A DNA stretch of 64,000 nucleotides from Dokdonella sp. (GTDB lineage: Bacteria > Pseudomonadota > Gammaproteobacteria > Xanthomonadales > Rhodanobacteraceae): contig NZ_JAGIAG010000005.1 in NCBI RefSeq assembly GCF_017744955.1, forward strand, positions 1 to 64,000, in the 5' to 3' direction. Positions within the stretch are counted from its first letter, which is position 1. Every line of letters starts with the position of its first letter. A model generated the notes under the pieces. The model did not search any database, was not told the DNA's origin, and was given only the letters and a program-made list of their open reading frames with translations. The position numbers and the translations under genes were made by a program. Shown here piece after piece: positions 17,807 through 26,767 of the stretch.

Positions 17807-19545
17807 GGGTTCAGCCGCTTGATCGTTTCGAGCAGCACCTTGTTCTTCGGATCCTTCTTGCGCCCTTCTTCCCAGATCCGGCGTGCCTCGTCGCGCTCGC
17901 CCTTGACCCACAGCACCTCGCCCAGATGCGCGGCGATGTCGGGCTCGGTCTGCTTTTCGTAGGCGCGGCGCAGCTGCTTCAGCGAAGCGTCGAGATCACC
18001 CAGGCGATAGTGCAGCCAGCCGAGGCTGTCGATGATGGCCGGCTCGTTCGGCTTCAACTCGATCGCGCGGCGGATCAACTCGCGCGCCTCGGCGAGCTTG
18101 GGATCGCCGCGCGAGCTGCTGTCGACCAGGGTGTAGCCGAGCGCGTTCATCGCCTCGGCGTCGTCGGGTTTGAGTTCGACCACGCGGCGCAGATCGCGCT
18201 CGGCGGCGTCCGCATCGCCTTGATCCACTTCGAGCAGCGCGCGCGCGTAGAGCAGGCGCGTATCGTCCGGCAGCACGCCGAGCGCGCGGCCGTAGACCGC
18301 GAGCGCGTCGCGCGGTCGCTGCCTGCGCACCTGCAGTTCCGCTTCGAGCAGGTAGGCGCTGCCGAGCTGCTCGATGTCCTCGCCCGTCTGCGCCTGCAGC
18401 TGGTGCAGGAAATCCACCGCCTCGGCGTTGCGGCCGAGCTGATCGAGCAGCACCGCCTGGCGCATCTGCGCATCGAACCAGTGCTCGTCGCCGTCGCCGA
18501 TCTCGCGATACCAGTTCAGCGCCTCCTCGCTCCTGTCGAGCAGTTCGCCGACCTGGCCGAGCAGATACAGGCGCTTGCCGGACCGCTCGCCCTTGTCGGC
18601 CTGCATCTCGCGGTAGAGCCGGACCAGCGCGGCCTTGTCCTCGCCGCGCGCGGCGTACGCGGCCCGCGCGGCGTAGGTGACGTCGTCCTGCGGACCGCGC
18701 TCGAGCGCGCGTGCCGCGGCCGCGTTGTCGCCGCTGTCGGCGAGCAGGGCCGCGTAGCCGCCACGCAGGCGCAGGCTGTCCGGATCGCGCTTCAGCGCCG
18801 CGGCGTACTGGCCCTGCGCGGCCGCCTTGTCGCCGCGGTCGAGCGCGAGGCGCGCGCTCCAGGCGTAGCCCTCGGCACCGTGGAACTTCGCCACCGCGCG
18901 ATCGACCAGCCGCTGCGCCAGCGCCTTGTCGCCGAGCTTGAACGCGAGCTGGCTCATCGCGACCCAGTTGGTCTCCTTCGCCGCCAGGTGTTCCGGCGTC
19001 GCCAGGCGTTCGAGCAATTGCGTGGCGACCGCCTTGTCCGGCGCGTTCAACAGCACCTGCGCGACCAGGCGCCAACCCTGCTCGTCGGCACGCGCGGCCA
19101 GCGCGGAGAGATCGGCGTAGGCGTCGTCGATGCGCTGCTCGCCGAGGGCCAGCACCGCGCGCGCCTGCACGATGCCGGATTCCTTCGGTGCGAGCTGCTG
19201 CCAGCGCGTGAGCGCACGGCGCGCGAGCGGCCATTGCTTGACGCTGAGCGCGAGCCGCGTCGCCTCCTCGGCGACGGCGGGATCGGCGGACAGCTCCGCC
19301 GCCTCGGCATAACCCTGCGCCGCGGCGGCGAGATCGTCGTTCTGCAGGGCGAACTGCGCCGCCAGCAGCTTCAGCATCAGATCGTTTTCGGGTGCGACCG
19401 CGACCGCGGCCGGCTTCGCCTCGACGCCGGCCATCCGCGTCTTCGGCGGCAACGGCGCGCATGCCGACGTGGCGATCGCCAAGACGGCACAGACGACACC
19501 GAGTCGGAGGGAAATTCGAGCGCGCTGCGGCATTCCGTCGTGCAT
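17803..19545 (-). CDS. TPR-repeat lipoprotein
   Basis: A 580-residue exported lipoprotein. The signal peptide ends in ATSAC (lipobox), followed by about a dozen TPR-like helix pairs (for example AMNALGYTLVDSSSRGDPK, IDSLGWLHYRLGDLDASLKQ, HLGEVLWVKGERDEARRIWE). Homologues of this type lie between hemA and lolB in Pseudomonas and Xanthomonas; no enzyme role is known, and a scaffold at the envelope is likely. Start choice is ATG 19545; ATG 19533 is a credible alternative, and neither has a strong Shine-Dalgarno. It overlaps lolB by ATGA and diverges from hemA. Confidence 0.88.
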   Translation of the reverse strand: MHDGMPQRARISLRLGVVCAVLAIATSACAPLPPKTRMAGVEAKPAAVAVAPENDLMLKLLAAQFALQNDDLAAAAQGYAEAAELSADPAVAEEATRLALSVKQWPLARRALTRWQQLAPKESGIVQARAVLALGEQRIDDAYADLSALAARADEQGWRLVAQVLLNAPDKAVATQLLERLATPEHLAAKETNWVAMSQLAFKLGDKALAQRLVDRAVAKFHGAEGYAWSARLALDRGDKAAAQGQYAAALKRDPDSLRLRGGYAALLADSGDNAAAARALERGPQDDVTYAARAAYAARGEDKAALVRLYREMQADKGERSGKRLYLLGQVGELLDRSEEALNWYREIGDGDEHWFDAQMRQAVLLDQLGRNAEAVDFLHQLQAQTGEDIEQLGSAYLLEAELQVRRQRPRDALAVYGRALGVLPDDTRLLYARALLEVDQGDADAAERDLRRVVELKPDDAEAMNALGYTLVDSSSRGDPKLAEARELIRRAIELKPNEPAIIDSLGWLHYRLGDLDASLKQLRRAYEKQTEPDIAAHLGEVLWVKGERDEARRIWEEGRKKDPKNKVLLETIKRLNP

Positions 19546-19713
19546 GCAAAGCCTTGTCTTGCTTGATATCGCGGGGTCGCACCCGCACAATTCGCGACGC
19601 TTGGCAGCAGACGCTGCGCCGGCGCTCGACGCCGGTCGCGAGCTAGCTTAGCCCATCCCGTCCTCGCCGATTCCCTCTTCGAGATCCGCCGCGCCGCACT
19701 TTCATCGCTCGAT

Positions 19714-20991
19714 ATGGCACTGGTCGCCCTCGGACTCAATCATTTGACTGCACCGGTCGCCCTGCGCGAGCGCGCCGCGTTCCCGCCGGAAGCGACCGCG
19801 CCGGCGCTGGTCGGGCTGCTGGCCGAACCAGGCGTGCGCGAGGCCGCGATCCTGTCGACCTGCAATCGCACCGAGCTGTACTGCACCGTCGAGGCCGGCG
19901 CCGAAGGCGTTCCGGCGGCCTGGTTGCAACGGCACCAGGACCTGACCCGCGCGCGCATCGACGAGTTCCTCTACCGCCACCAGGACGCCGACGCCGTGCG
20001 GCATCTGTTCCGCGTCGCCACCGGCCTCGAGTCGATGGTGCTCGGCGAGCCGCAGATCCTCGGCCAGGTCAAGGACGCCTACGCGTTCGCACGCGACGCC
20101 AACGCGCTGAAGGCACCGCTGGAGCGCCTGTTCCAGAACACCTTCGCGGTGGCCAAGCGCGTGCGCACCGACACGCGCATCGGCGCGAACTCGGTCTCGG
20201 TCGCGTTCACCGCGGTGCGCCTGGCCGAGCGCGTGTTCGCCGACCTGCGCGAGGCCTGCGTGCTGCTGATCGGCGCCGGCGAGACGATCGAGCTCGCCGC
20301 GCGCCATCTGACCGAGGCGAAGGTGCGCCGGCTGATCGTCGCCAACCGCACGCTCGACCACGCGCAGACGCTGGCGACGCGCTTCGGCGGCTACGCGATC
20401 GCATTGGCGGACCTCGGCAAGCACCTGGCCGAAGCCGACATCGTGATCGCCTCGACCGCCAGCCGCGAACCGGTGCTGCATCGCGACCAGGTCGCCGCCG
20501 CGATCGCCGCGCGCCGGCGCCGGCCGATGTTCCTGGTCGACATCGCCGTGCCGCGCGACATCGACCCGGCCACGGCCGAGATCGAGGACGTCTATCTCTA
20601 CACCATCGACGACCTGCGCCAGGTCATCGACGACAACCTGCGTTCGCGCCGCGAAGCCGCGCGCGAGGCCGAGGCGATGATCGAGCTTTCGGTCGAGCAC
20701 TTCATGGGCTGGTGGCGCGCGCTCGACGCGCACAATCCGCTGGTCGACCTGCGCCGCGTCGCCGAGGCCAGCCGCGACGAGACGCTGGCCAAGGCGCAGG
20801 CCCTGCTCGCGCGCGGCCGCTCGCCGGAGGAGGCGCTCGCCTTCCTCGCCAACACGCTGACCAACAAGCTGCTGCACGCGCCGAGCGCGAACCTGCGTGC
20901 CGCCGCGCTGCGCGGTGACGAGGAACTGCTGCGCGCGGCGGAGCGGTTGTTCGACACCGAACCGGTCGGCGGCGACGAACGCGAACGTTAG
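19714..20991 (+). CDS. hemA: glutamyl-tRNA reductase
   Basis: A 425-residue enzyme that reduces glutamyl-tRNA to glutamate 1-semialdehyde, the first committed step of C5-pathway haem synthesis. The catalytic Cys50 sits in [34 protein letters not shown], the NADPH-binding [16 protein letters not shown] and a C-terminal dimerisation helix follow. The length matches the family. The ATG at 19714 begins the conserved N-terminus, but there is no clear Shine-Dalgarno. It diverges from the TPR-lolB operon and is followed by prfA, the common hemA-prfA order. Confidence 0.96.
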   Translation: MALVALGLNHLTAPVALRERAAFPPEATAPALVGLLAEPGVREAAILSTCNRTELYCTVEAGAEGVPAAWLQRHQDLTRARIDEFLYRHQDADAVRHLFRVATGLESMVLGEPQILGQVKDAYAFARDANALKAPLERLFQNTFAVAKRVRTDTRIGANSVSVAFTAVRLAERVFADLREACVLLIGAGETIELAARHLTEAKVRRLIVANRTLDHAQTLATRFGGYAIALADLGKHLAEADIVIASTASREPVLHRDQVAAAIAARRRRPMFLVDIAVPRDIDPATAEIEDVYLYTIDDLRQVIDDNLRSRREAAREAEAMIELSVEHFMGWWRALDAHNPLVDLRRVAEASRDETLAKAQALLARGRSPEEALAFLANTLTNKLLHAPSANLRAAALRGDEELLRAAERLFDTEPVGGDERER

Positions 20992-21016
20992 CGACGCTTT
21001 CTCTCTCGCTATCCGC

Positions 21017-21089
21017 CGTCGTTCCGGCAAGCGCCGGAACCCAATTTCTCGCAACGACCGCGCGACGGACCCGACCTTCCGGGATGACG
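21017..21089. repeat. imperfect 'CGTCGTTCCGGCAAGCGCCGGAA' intergenic repeat (hemA-prfA)
   Basis: It begins CGTCGTTCCGGCAAGCGCCGGAACCC and ends with CTTCCGGGATGACG, so the ends are inverted relatives. Read on the complement it gives the stock peptide VPALAGTT, familiar from a dispersed proteobacterial repeat. Related copies are at 36811-36873 and 47110-47195. Confidence 0.75.
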
Positions 21090-21128
21090 TCAGGCCCCGC
21101 TCTCTCAAATCCCAGGTTTCGACTCCCC

Positions 21129-22211
21129 ATGCAACCCACGATCCGCCGCAAGCTCGAACAACTGGCCGAGCGCCACGAAGAACTCGAGCACCTGCTCGCC
21201 AGCGCCGAGGTGCTCGCCGACGCCAAGCGCCTGCGCGAGGTCTCGCGCGAGCACGCGCAGCTGACGCCACTGGCGGAAGGCCTGCGCGCCTACGACGAAG
21301 CCGGCAGCGCGCTGGAGTCGGCGCAGGCGATGCTGCGCGATCCGGAACTGAAGGATCTGGCGGTCGAGGAAGTCGCCTCCCTCGAAGCCGAACGCGGCCG
21401 GCTCGAAGACGAACTCAATCGCCTGCTGATCCCGAAGGATCCGCGCGACGAAGGTAATCTGTTCCTCGAAATCCGCGCCGGCACCGGCGGCGACGAGGCG
21501 GCGATCTTCGCCGGCGACCTGATGCGCATGTACCTGCGCTACGCCGAGCGGCGCCGCTTCCGCGTCGAGATCCTGTCCGAGAGCGTCGGCGAGCACGGCG
21601 GCTACAAGGAAGTCATCGCGCGCGTCGAAGGCCAGGGCGCGTATTCGCGCCTGAAGTACGAATCGGGCACGCATCGCGTGCAGCGCGTGCCGGAGACCGA
21701 AGCGCAGGGCCGCATCCACACCTCGGCCGCGACCGTGGCGATCCTGCCGGAGCTGGACGAGGTCGACGAGATCGAGATCAAGGACGCCGACCTCAAGGTC
21801 GACACCTTCCGCGCCTCGGGCGCCGGCGGCCAGCACGTCAACAAGACCGACTCGGCGATCCGCATCACCCATCTGCCGAGCGGCATCGTGGTCGAATGCC
21901 AGGACGAGCGCAGCCAGCACAAGAATCGCGCGCGCGCGCTGTCGCTGCTGAAGGCGCGGCTGCTCGACGACGCGCAGGCCAAGCAGGCTGCCGAGCAGGC
22001 GCAGTCGCGCAAGCTCCAGGTCGGCTCCGGCGACCGCAGCCAGCGCATCCGCACCTACAACTTCCCGCAGGGCCGCGTCACCGACCACCGCATCAACCTG
22101 ACGCTGTACCGCCTGCCGGAAATCGTCGCCGGCGATATCGATGAACTGGTCGACACGCTGACGCGCGAGGACCAGGCGGATCAGTTGCAGCGGTTGACGG
22201 CCTCCGGGTAA
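21129..22211 (+). CDS. prfA: peptide chain release factor 1
   Basis: A 360-residue RF1, the same length as in E. coli. It recognises UAA/UAG and triggers peptide release. The catalytic GGQ lies in [16 protein letters not shown], and the codon-recognition region reads [15 protein letters not shown] (the PxT tripeptide is PET here). I placed the start at ATG 21129 ([16 protein letters not shown]); the frame is open 15 codons further upstream into the intergenic repeat. The Shine-Dalgarno is weak. It follows hemA on the same strand. Confidence 0.96.
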   Translation: MQPTIRRKLEQLAERHEELEHLLASAEVLADAKRLREVSREHAQLTPLAEGLRAYDEAGSALESAQAMLRDPELKDLAVEEVASLEAERGRLEDELNRLLIPKDPRDEGNLFLEIRAGTGGDEAAIFAGDLMRMYLRYAERRRFRVEILSESVGEHGGYKEVIARVEGQGAYSRLKYESGTHRVQRVPETEAQGRIHTSAATVAILPELDEVDEIEIKDADLKVDTFRASGAGGQHVNKTDSAIRITHLPSGIVVECQDERSQHKNRARALSLLKARLLDDAQAKQAAEQAQSRKLQVGSGDRSQRIRTYNFPQGRVTDHRINLTLYRLPEIVAGDIDELVDTLTREDQADQLQRLTASG

Positions 22212-22215
22212 CCGT

Positions 22216-22959
22216 TCAGGGCGTGCGGCCGGCGACGGCGGTTTCGAACTTCAACGCGGAATCGAAGGCGGGCGTCGTATCGTCGGCGGCGGCGGCGATG
22301 CGCGAGGCGTTTGCGGCCGACTCTCCGGGACGCTCCCAGTCGCACTTCGGCGGTCGGATGCCGGCTCCGTGCAAGCTGAAGCAGACCGGCACCAGCGCGG
22401 TGCTGGCCAGCGGACGGCCGCCGACCACTTCAGGCGCGAACGTCCACCGCTTCACGGCCGCGATCGCGGCGTCGACCAGCGCCTTGTCCGCTTGCGGAGC
22501 CTTTTCGTAGAGCGCCGACTCCACCACCTGCCCGTTTTCGTCGTAGTGCACCTGGAGCAGAACCAGTCCTTGCCGGCGCGCGCTCACCGATGCGGCGGGA
22601 TATCTCGGCGGCACCATCTTGCCGTAGCCGCCGCCGGTAGCGGCGCGAATCACGTGCAAGGCCGATCGCTCGTCGTCGATCGGCGTCGCCTGCAACGCGA
22701 CGTACAGCCGCGACTCCGTCGCGGCCGCCTGGCCGTTGATCGTGCCGGGCTTGAAGCGCCAGGTGCGGATTTCGCGCTCCAACCGATCCTTGAGGTCCGG
22801 CACCAGTTTGCCTTCGCTGTCCAGGCGCGTGACGCGCCCGTCCGCATCGACGGTGATGTTCCAGGAGAAGTTCAGGATCTTCGGGGCTTGGGCGGCGTGA
22901 AGGAAAGCCGTGCCGAAAATGGCAGCGGTGGCGAGTGCACCGGCGAGGAGCTTCTTCAT
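22216..22959 (-). CDS. exported TonB-C-like protein (first of a tandem pair)
   Basis: A 247-residue protein with an N-terminal signal peptide (MKKLLAGALATAAIFGTAFL). A C-terminal region of about 90 residues resembles the TonB carboxy-terminal fold: PPRYPAASVSARRQGLVLLQ, then DENGQVVESALYEKAP and AVKRWTFAPEVVGGRPL. It lacks the membrane anchor and proline-rich linker of a true TonB, so energy transduction is unlikely. It may be a periplasmic binding module. It is adjacent to and clearly paralogous with the gene at 23060-23794. The two are co-directional with a 100-nt gap. Convergent with prfA, four bases apart. Confidence 0.72.
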   Translation of the reverse strand: MKKLLAGALATAAIFGTAFLHAAQAPKILNFSWNITVDADGRVTRLDSEGKLVPDLKDRLEREIRTWRFKPGTINGQAAATESRLYVALQATPIDDERSALHVIRAATGGGYGKMVPPRYPAASVSARRQGLVLLQVHYDENGQVVESALYEKAPQADKALVDAAIAAVKRWTFAPEVVGGRPLASTALVPVCFSLHGAGIRPPKCDWERPGESAANASRIAAAADDTTPAFDSALKFETAVAGRTP

Positions 22960-23059
22960 AGGGGCCTGCGTCCTTCTTTCGAGATCTGCGTGGACCATCG
23001 TTCGCCATCGGCCTGCGCGCACGACGACACGAACGACGGCGATCGAGGTGGGTCGACGA

Positions 23060-23794
23060 TCAGAGCGTCCGACCGACGACGTCGGTCAACAATCTCGCCG
23101 CAGGGTCGACCGCGACGAACTGGCCGCTCTCGACAGGCGAATGCTTCTGCGGCGACTTCCACGCGCAGCCGTCTTCCATGCCGGCAGGCTGCCGGAAGGA
23201 GTTCCTCCACATCGAAACGCACAAGGGAACCACGACTTCCGCCGCAAGCGGCTTCCCGCCGATGCGTTCCGGCTCGAACGTCCATTCCTTCACGGCGGCT
23301 TCGAAGTTCTTGCGCACGCCGGAAGGAACCTCGGGCGTGCCGGCTTCCGGCGCGATCGACACGACCTTGCCGTCCGCCGCGTACGCCACGCGCATGACGT
23401 ACAGATAGCTGCCCTCGCGCACGTCGCGGGAAGGGAGGCGCGGCGACACCATCTTCTGCGGCCGCCCGCCCGTCTGCGCGTCCTCGATGCGGATCGCATA
23501 GCCGTCGCCGCCGATCGGCTCCATCACGATCGACAAGCTCAAGCTCGTCTCGGTCGGCTGCGGCTGACCGGAGAGTTTGCCCGGCTCGAACGCCCAGCCG
23601 CGTATCGCGCGCTCGAGCGGTTCGGCCAGGACCGGCTTGAGCTCGCTGGTCTGCTTCAACGCGAGGACATGCCCCTGCGCGTCGAGCGATACCGCCCATT
23701 CGCCTCCGGTCCGGATCGGCTTGTCGGCGCCCTTCTCGGCCTTGACCACGCTGAACATCGACAAGGCCGCAAGCGCCACCACGAGTCGCTTCAT
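23060..23794 (-). CDS. exported TonB-C-like protein (second of a tandem pair)
   Basis: A 244-residue paralogue of the neighbour at 22216. It has a signal peptide (MKRLVVALAALSMFSVVKA), an N-terminal module with GEWAVSLDAQGHVLALKQTS and a TonB-C-like half: VSPRLPSRDVREGSYLYVMR, YAADGKVVSIAPEAG, AVKEWTFEPERIGGKPL. Both copies carry two related repeats of the pattern (W)xF(E/K)PG within the protein. Both end with a Cys-containing segment (LCVSMWRNSF here). The function is unknown. The promoter probably lies in the 130-nt gap to the divergent glycosyltransferase. Confidence 0.7.
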   Translation of the reverse strand: MKRLVVALAALSMFSVVKAEKGADKPIRTGGEWAVSLDAQGHVLALKQTSELKPVLAEPLERAIRGWAFEPGKLSGQPQPTETSLSLSIVMEPIGGDGYAIRIEDAQTGGRPQKMVSPRLPSRDVREGSYLYVMRVAYAADGKVVSIAPEAGTPEVPSGVRKNFEAAVKEWTFEPERIGGKPLAAEVVVPLCVSMWRNSFRQPAGMEDGCAWKSPQKHSPVESGQFVAVDPAARLLTDVVGRTL

Positions 23795-23924
23795 CTCCGT
23801 TCCCCCGCGTCTGCTTCGACGATCGAGAAATCCAACGCCCCTGCCGCCTCAGTATCGACCTGCCGCAGCGGCCGCGCAACGCTTCGCCGTGGCGGAATTC
23901 CGTCATGTCGGTTAGCGTTCCGGG

Positions 23925-26039
23925 ATGACCGAATCCCCTTCCGCCCCACTGCCGCAGAGCGCGCTGCACACCGTCGCCGAACTGCTCGAGCGCGGACGCT
24001 TCGCCGAAGCCGAAGCGCACGCGAACGAACTGCGCCGCCGCTTTCCCGACGACGCGGAAGCCGCGCGCCTGCACGCGATCGCCCTGCTGCAGCTCGGCCG
24101 CCTCGGCGATGCGCGCGCCGCGTTGAGCGAAGCGCGGCGATCGGCGCCGCGCTCGATCGAAGTACTGTGCAATCTCGGCAGCGTGCTGCTGGCCGAGGGC
24201 GACGCCGCGGCGGCGGTCGCGACGCTCGAACAGGCCTGTGCCCTGGCGCCGACGCATCCGGCGGTACTGAACGGACTCGGCAATGCGCGGCGCGCGGCGG
24301 GCGACCTCGCCGGCGCGCGCGAGGCGTATCGCGCCGGCACGCGCGCGATGCCGGAGTACGTCGGCGCCTGGTTCAATCTCGCCGCGACCGAGCTGGCACT
24401 CGGCGAGATCGAGCAGGCCGAGCGCGACGCACGCCATGCGCTCGGCCTGGCGCCGGGTCATCCGGAAGGTCTGCTCCTGCTCGGCCACGTGTTCGGCGCG
24501 CAGCGGCGTTACGCCGACGCGGAGGCCGCCTACGCGGCCGGTGCGCGTTCGGCGCCGCGCGACGCGCGCTTTCCGTATCAGGCGGGCCTGATGGCCGAGG
24601 AGCAGAAGAAGTTCGCCGAGTCGGCCGATGCGCATGCGCGCGCACTGGCGCTGGATCCGAACCTGCACCACGCGCTGGGCCAGCTCGTCTACTTGCGCCG
24701 GCAACTGTGCGACTGGCGCGACCTCGAGGCGCTGTCGGCGAACTTGCGCGCGCGCGTCGACGCCGGCGCGACCGGTATCGCGCCGTTCGGTTTCCTGTCC
24801 GAACCGGCCGACGCCGCCGAACAATTGCGCTGCGCGCGCAACGCGGCACGCGACGTCGAGAGAAGTGCGGCGCCGCTGCGCGCACGGCTCGCGTTCGCGC
24901 ACCCGCCGCGCGCGCCGGAAGCGCCGTTGCGCGTCGGCTTCGTTTCCAACGGCTTCGGCAACCATCCGACCGGCCTTTTGACCGTCGCGATGTTCGAGGC
25001 CTTGCGCGCGCACCAGCCGGACTTGCACGTCGAGCTGTTCGCGACCAGCGCCGACGACGGCAGCGCGATCCGCCGGCGCCTGCACGCGGCGACGCACGCG
25101 CTGCACGAGTGCGCGAACGTGCCCGCGGTCGCATTGGCGCAACGCATCCATGCGCGCGACGTCGAGATCCTCGTCGACCTGCGCGGCTGGGGCGGCGGCA
25201 ACGTCGCCGATGCGCTGGCGCTGCGGCCGGCGCCGTTGCAGGTCGGTTGGCTGGCCTATCCGGGCACCTCCGGCGCGCCGTGGATCGACTACGCGATCGC
25301 CGATCCGGTCGTGCTGCCGCCGTCGCTGTGCGCGCAGTTCTCCGAATCGATCGCCTGGCTGCCGCGCTGCTTCCAGCCGTCCGATCCGACGCGCCTCGTC
25401 GGCGAACCACCCTCGCGTACGGAGTGCGGATTGCCGGAACGCGGCGTCGTCTACGTCTGCTTCAACAACAGCTACAAGATCAACCCGGTGGACTTCGAAC
25501 GCATGCTCGCCGTGCTGCGCGCGGTACCGGACTCCGTGCTGTGGCTGCTGTCCGGGCCGGAGCGCGCCGACGACCGCCTGCGCGCCGAGGCGCAGCGGCG
25601 TGGGGTCGACGCCGCGCGGCTGGTGTTCATGCCCAAGCTCCCGCATGCGGAGTATCTGGCGCGCTACCGCCACGCCGACCTGTTCCTCGACACCGCGCCG
25701 TACGGCGCGCACACGACCGCCTCGGACGCGATCTGGGCGGGCTGCCCGGTGCTGACCGTTCCCGGCGCGACTTTCGCCGCGCGCGTTGCGGCGAGTCTGA
25801 ACCATCACCTGCGACTGCCGCAGCTGAATGCGGTCGACGATGCGACCTACGTCGAGACCGCCATTCGCCTCGGCCGCGATGCCGACGCGCGCGCGGCTCT
25901 GCGCGCCGAACTGGCCGAGCGACGTGGCGACAGCGGCCTGTTCGACATGACCGCGTTCGCTGCCGACTTCGCTGCCGTGCTGCGTGAGATCTCGCGCCGT
26001 TGGCGCGCGGGTCTGCCGGTCGCAGCGATCGCGGGTTGA
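23925..26039 (+). CDS. TPR/O-GlcNAc-transferase-like glycosyltransferase (GT41 type)
   Basis: A 704-residue protein built like SPINDLY/OGT. Residues about 10-310 are TPR repeats (VLCNLGSVLLAEGDAAAAVA, AWFNLAATELALGEIEQAE). Residues about 335-690 are a GT41 catalytic region with GFVSNGFGNHPTGLL (His347), LVDLRGWGGGNVADAL, VGWLAYPGTSGAPWIDY, CFNNSYKINP (Lys518, matching the UDP-contacting Lys842 of human OGT) and LDTAPYGAHTTASDAIWAG. The family moves GlcNAc or fucose to Ser/Thr of proteins. The bacterial targets are largely unknown. It reads alone, divergent from the TonB-C-like pair. Cytoplasmic: no signal peptide. Confidence 0.88.
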   Translation: MTESPSAPLPQSALHTVAELLERGRFAEAEAHANELRRRFPDDAEAARLHAIALLQLGRLGDARAALSEARRSAPRSIEVLCNLGSVLLAEGDAAAAVATLEQACALAPTHPAVLNGLGNARRAAGDLAGAREAYRAGTRAMPEYVGAWFNLAATELALGEIEQAERDARHALGLAPGHPEGLLLLGHVFGAQRRYADAEAAYAAGARSAPRDARFPYQAGLMAEEQKKFAESADAHARALALDPNLHHALGQLVYLRRQLCDWRDLEALSANLRARVDAGATGIAPFGFLSEPADAAEQLRCARNAARDVERSAAPLRARLAFAHPPRAPEAPLRVGFVSNGFGNHPTGLLTVAMFEALRAHQPDLHVELFATSADDGSAIRRRLHAATHALHECANVPAVALAQRIHARDVEILVDLRGWGGGNVADALALRPAPLQVGWLAYPGTSGAPWIDYAIADPVVLPPSLCAQFSESIAWLPRCFQPSDPTRLVGEPPSRTECGLPERGVVYVCFNNSYKINPVDFERMLAVLRAVPDSVLWLLSGPERADDRLRAEAQRRGVDAARLVFMPKLPHAEYLARYRHADLFLDTAPYGAHTTASDAIWAGCPVLTVPGATFAARVAASLNHHLRLPQLNAVDDATYVETAIRLGRDADARAALRAELAERRGDSGLFDMTAFAADFAAVLREISRRWRAGLPVAAIAG

Positions 26040-26050
26040 GGAGGATTTGG

Positions 26051-26161
26051 ACGCGGATCGACGCGGAGGAACGCGGATAGAGCGCCTGAAAATATCTGTC
26101 GGTTTCGATGTCCCGCCTGTTTTTCCCGTCTTGATCGGCGCTTATCCGCGTCGATCCGCGT
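26051..26161. repeat. 16-bp inverted repeat 'ACGCGGATCGACGCGG'
   Basis: ACGCGGATCGACGCGG (26051-26066) is matched perfectly by CCGCGTCGATCCGCGT (26146-26161), 79 nt apart. It occupies most of the gap between the GT41-type gene and moaB, directly behind the stop codon. Confidence 0.85.
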
Positions 26162-26174
26162 CCCGCTTCCGGCT

Positions 26175-26204
26175 TTGCACCCCGCCCCCGCGACGCGCTA
26201 CGCT
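26175..26204 (+). promoter_or_regulatory. possible moaB promoter producing a leaderless mRNA
   Basis: TTGCAC (26175-26180), 18 nt, TACGCT (26199-26204). Each box matches 3 of 6 consensus bases. With the usual 6-7 nt to the start of transcription, the mRNA would begin at the A of the moaB ATG. No Shine-Dalgarno precedes that ATG. Confidence 0.35.
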
Positions 26205-26210
26205 CGGCGC

Positions 26211-26732
26211 ATGACCGCGCAAGCCGAATTCGTCCCGCTCAACCTCTGCGTGCTGACCGTCTCGGACACGCGCAGCGCCGCCGAAGACACCTCAGGCGAT
26301 TACCTCGTCCTCTCGCTCGGCCAAGCCGGGCACCGGTTGATCGAACGGCGCATCGCCAAGGACGATCGCTACCTCGTACGCGCGATCGTCGCCGGCTGGA
26401 TCGCCGATGAGAACGTGCACGGCGTGCTCGTCAGCGGCGGCACCGGCTTCACCGGCCGCGATTCGACGCCGGAGGCGATCCTCCCCCTGCTCGACAAGGA
26501 AATGCCCGGCTTCGGCGAGACCTTCCGCCTGCTCAGCTACGAGGAGATCGGCACCTCGACGATGCAGTCGCGCGCGTTCGCCGGGCTCTCCAACCGCACG
26601 TTCGTGTTCTGTCTGCCGGGTTCGACGTCGGCCTGCCGCACGGCCTGGGAAAAACTCATCCGCGCGCAGCTCGACGCGAGAACCAAGCCGTGCAATCTGG
26701 CCGGACTGATTCCGCGCCTGCGGGAAACCTGA
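26211..26732 (+). CDS. moaB: molybdenum cofactor biosynthesis protein B
   Basis: A 173-residue MoaB/Mog-fold protein, the usual length. The family adenylylates molybdopterin or is a close relative of MogA. Visible motifs are LTVSDTRSAAEDTSGDYL at the N-terminus and VLVSGGTGFTGRDSTPEAI, the MPT-binding GGTG loop, then SRAFAGLSNRTFVFCLPGST. ATG 26211 matches family N-termini; there is no Shine-Dalgarno. It is a lone moa gene here. The next gene (PPK2) follows 35 nt downstream and is probably co-transcribed. Confidence 0.92.
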   Translation: MTAQAEFVPLNLCVLTVSDTRSAAEDTSGDYLVLSLGQAGHRLIERRIAKDDRYLVRAIVAGWIADENVHGVLVSGGTGFTGRDSTPEAILPLLDKEMPGFGETFRLLSYEEIGTSTMQSRAFAGLSNRTFVFCLPGSTSACRTAWEKLIRAQLDARTKPCNLAGLIPRLRET

Positions 26733-26767
26733 TCGACGACTTCGACACGCATCGAGGAGAACGCGAC

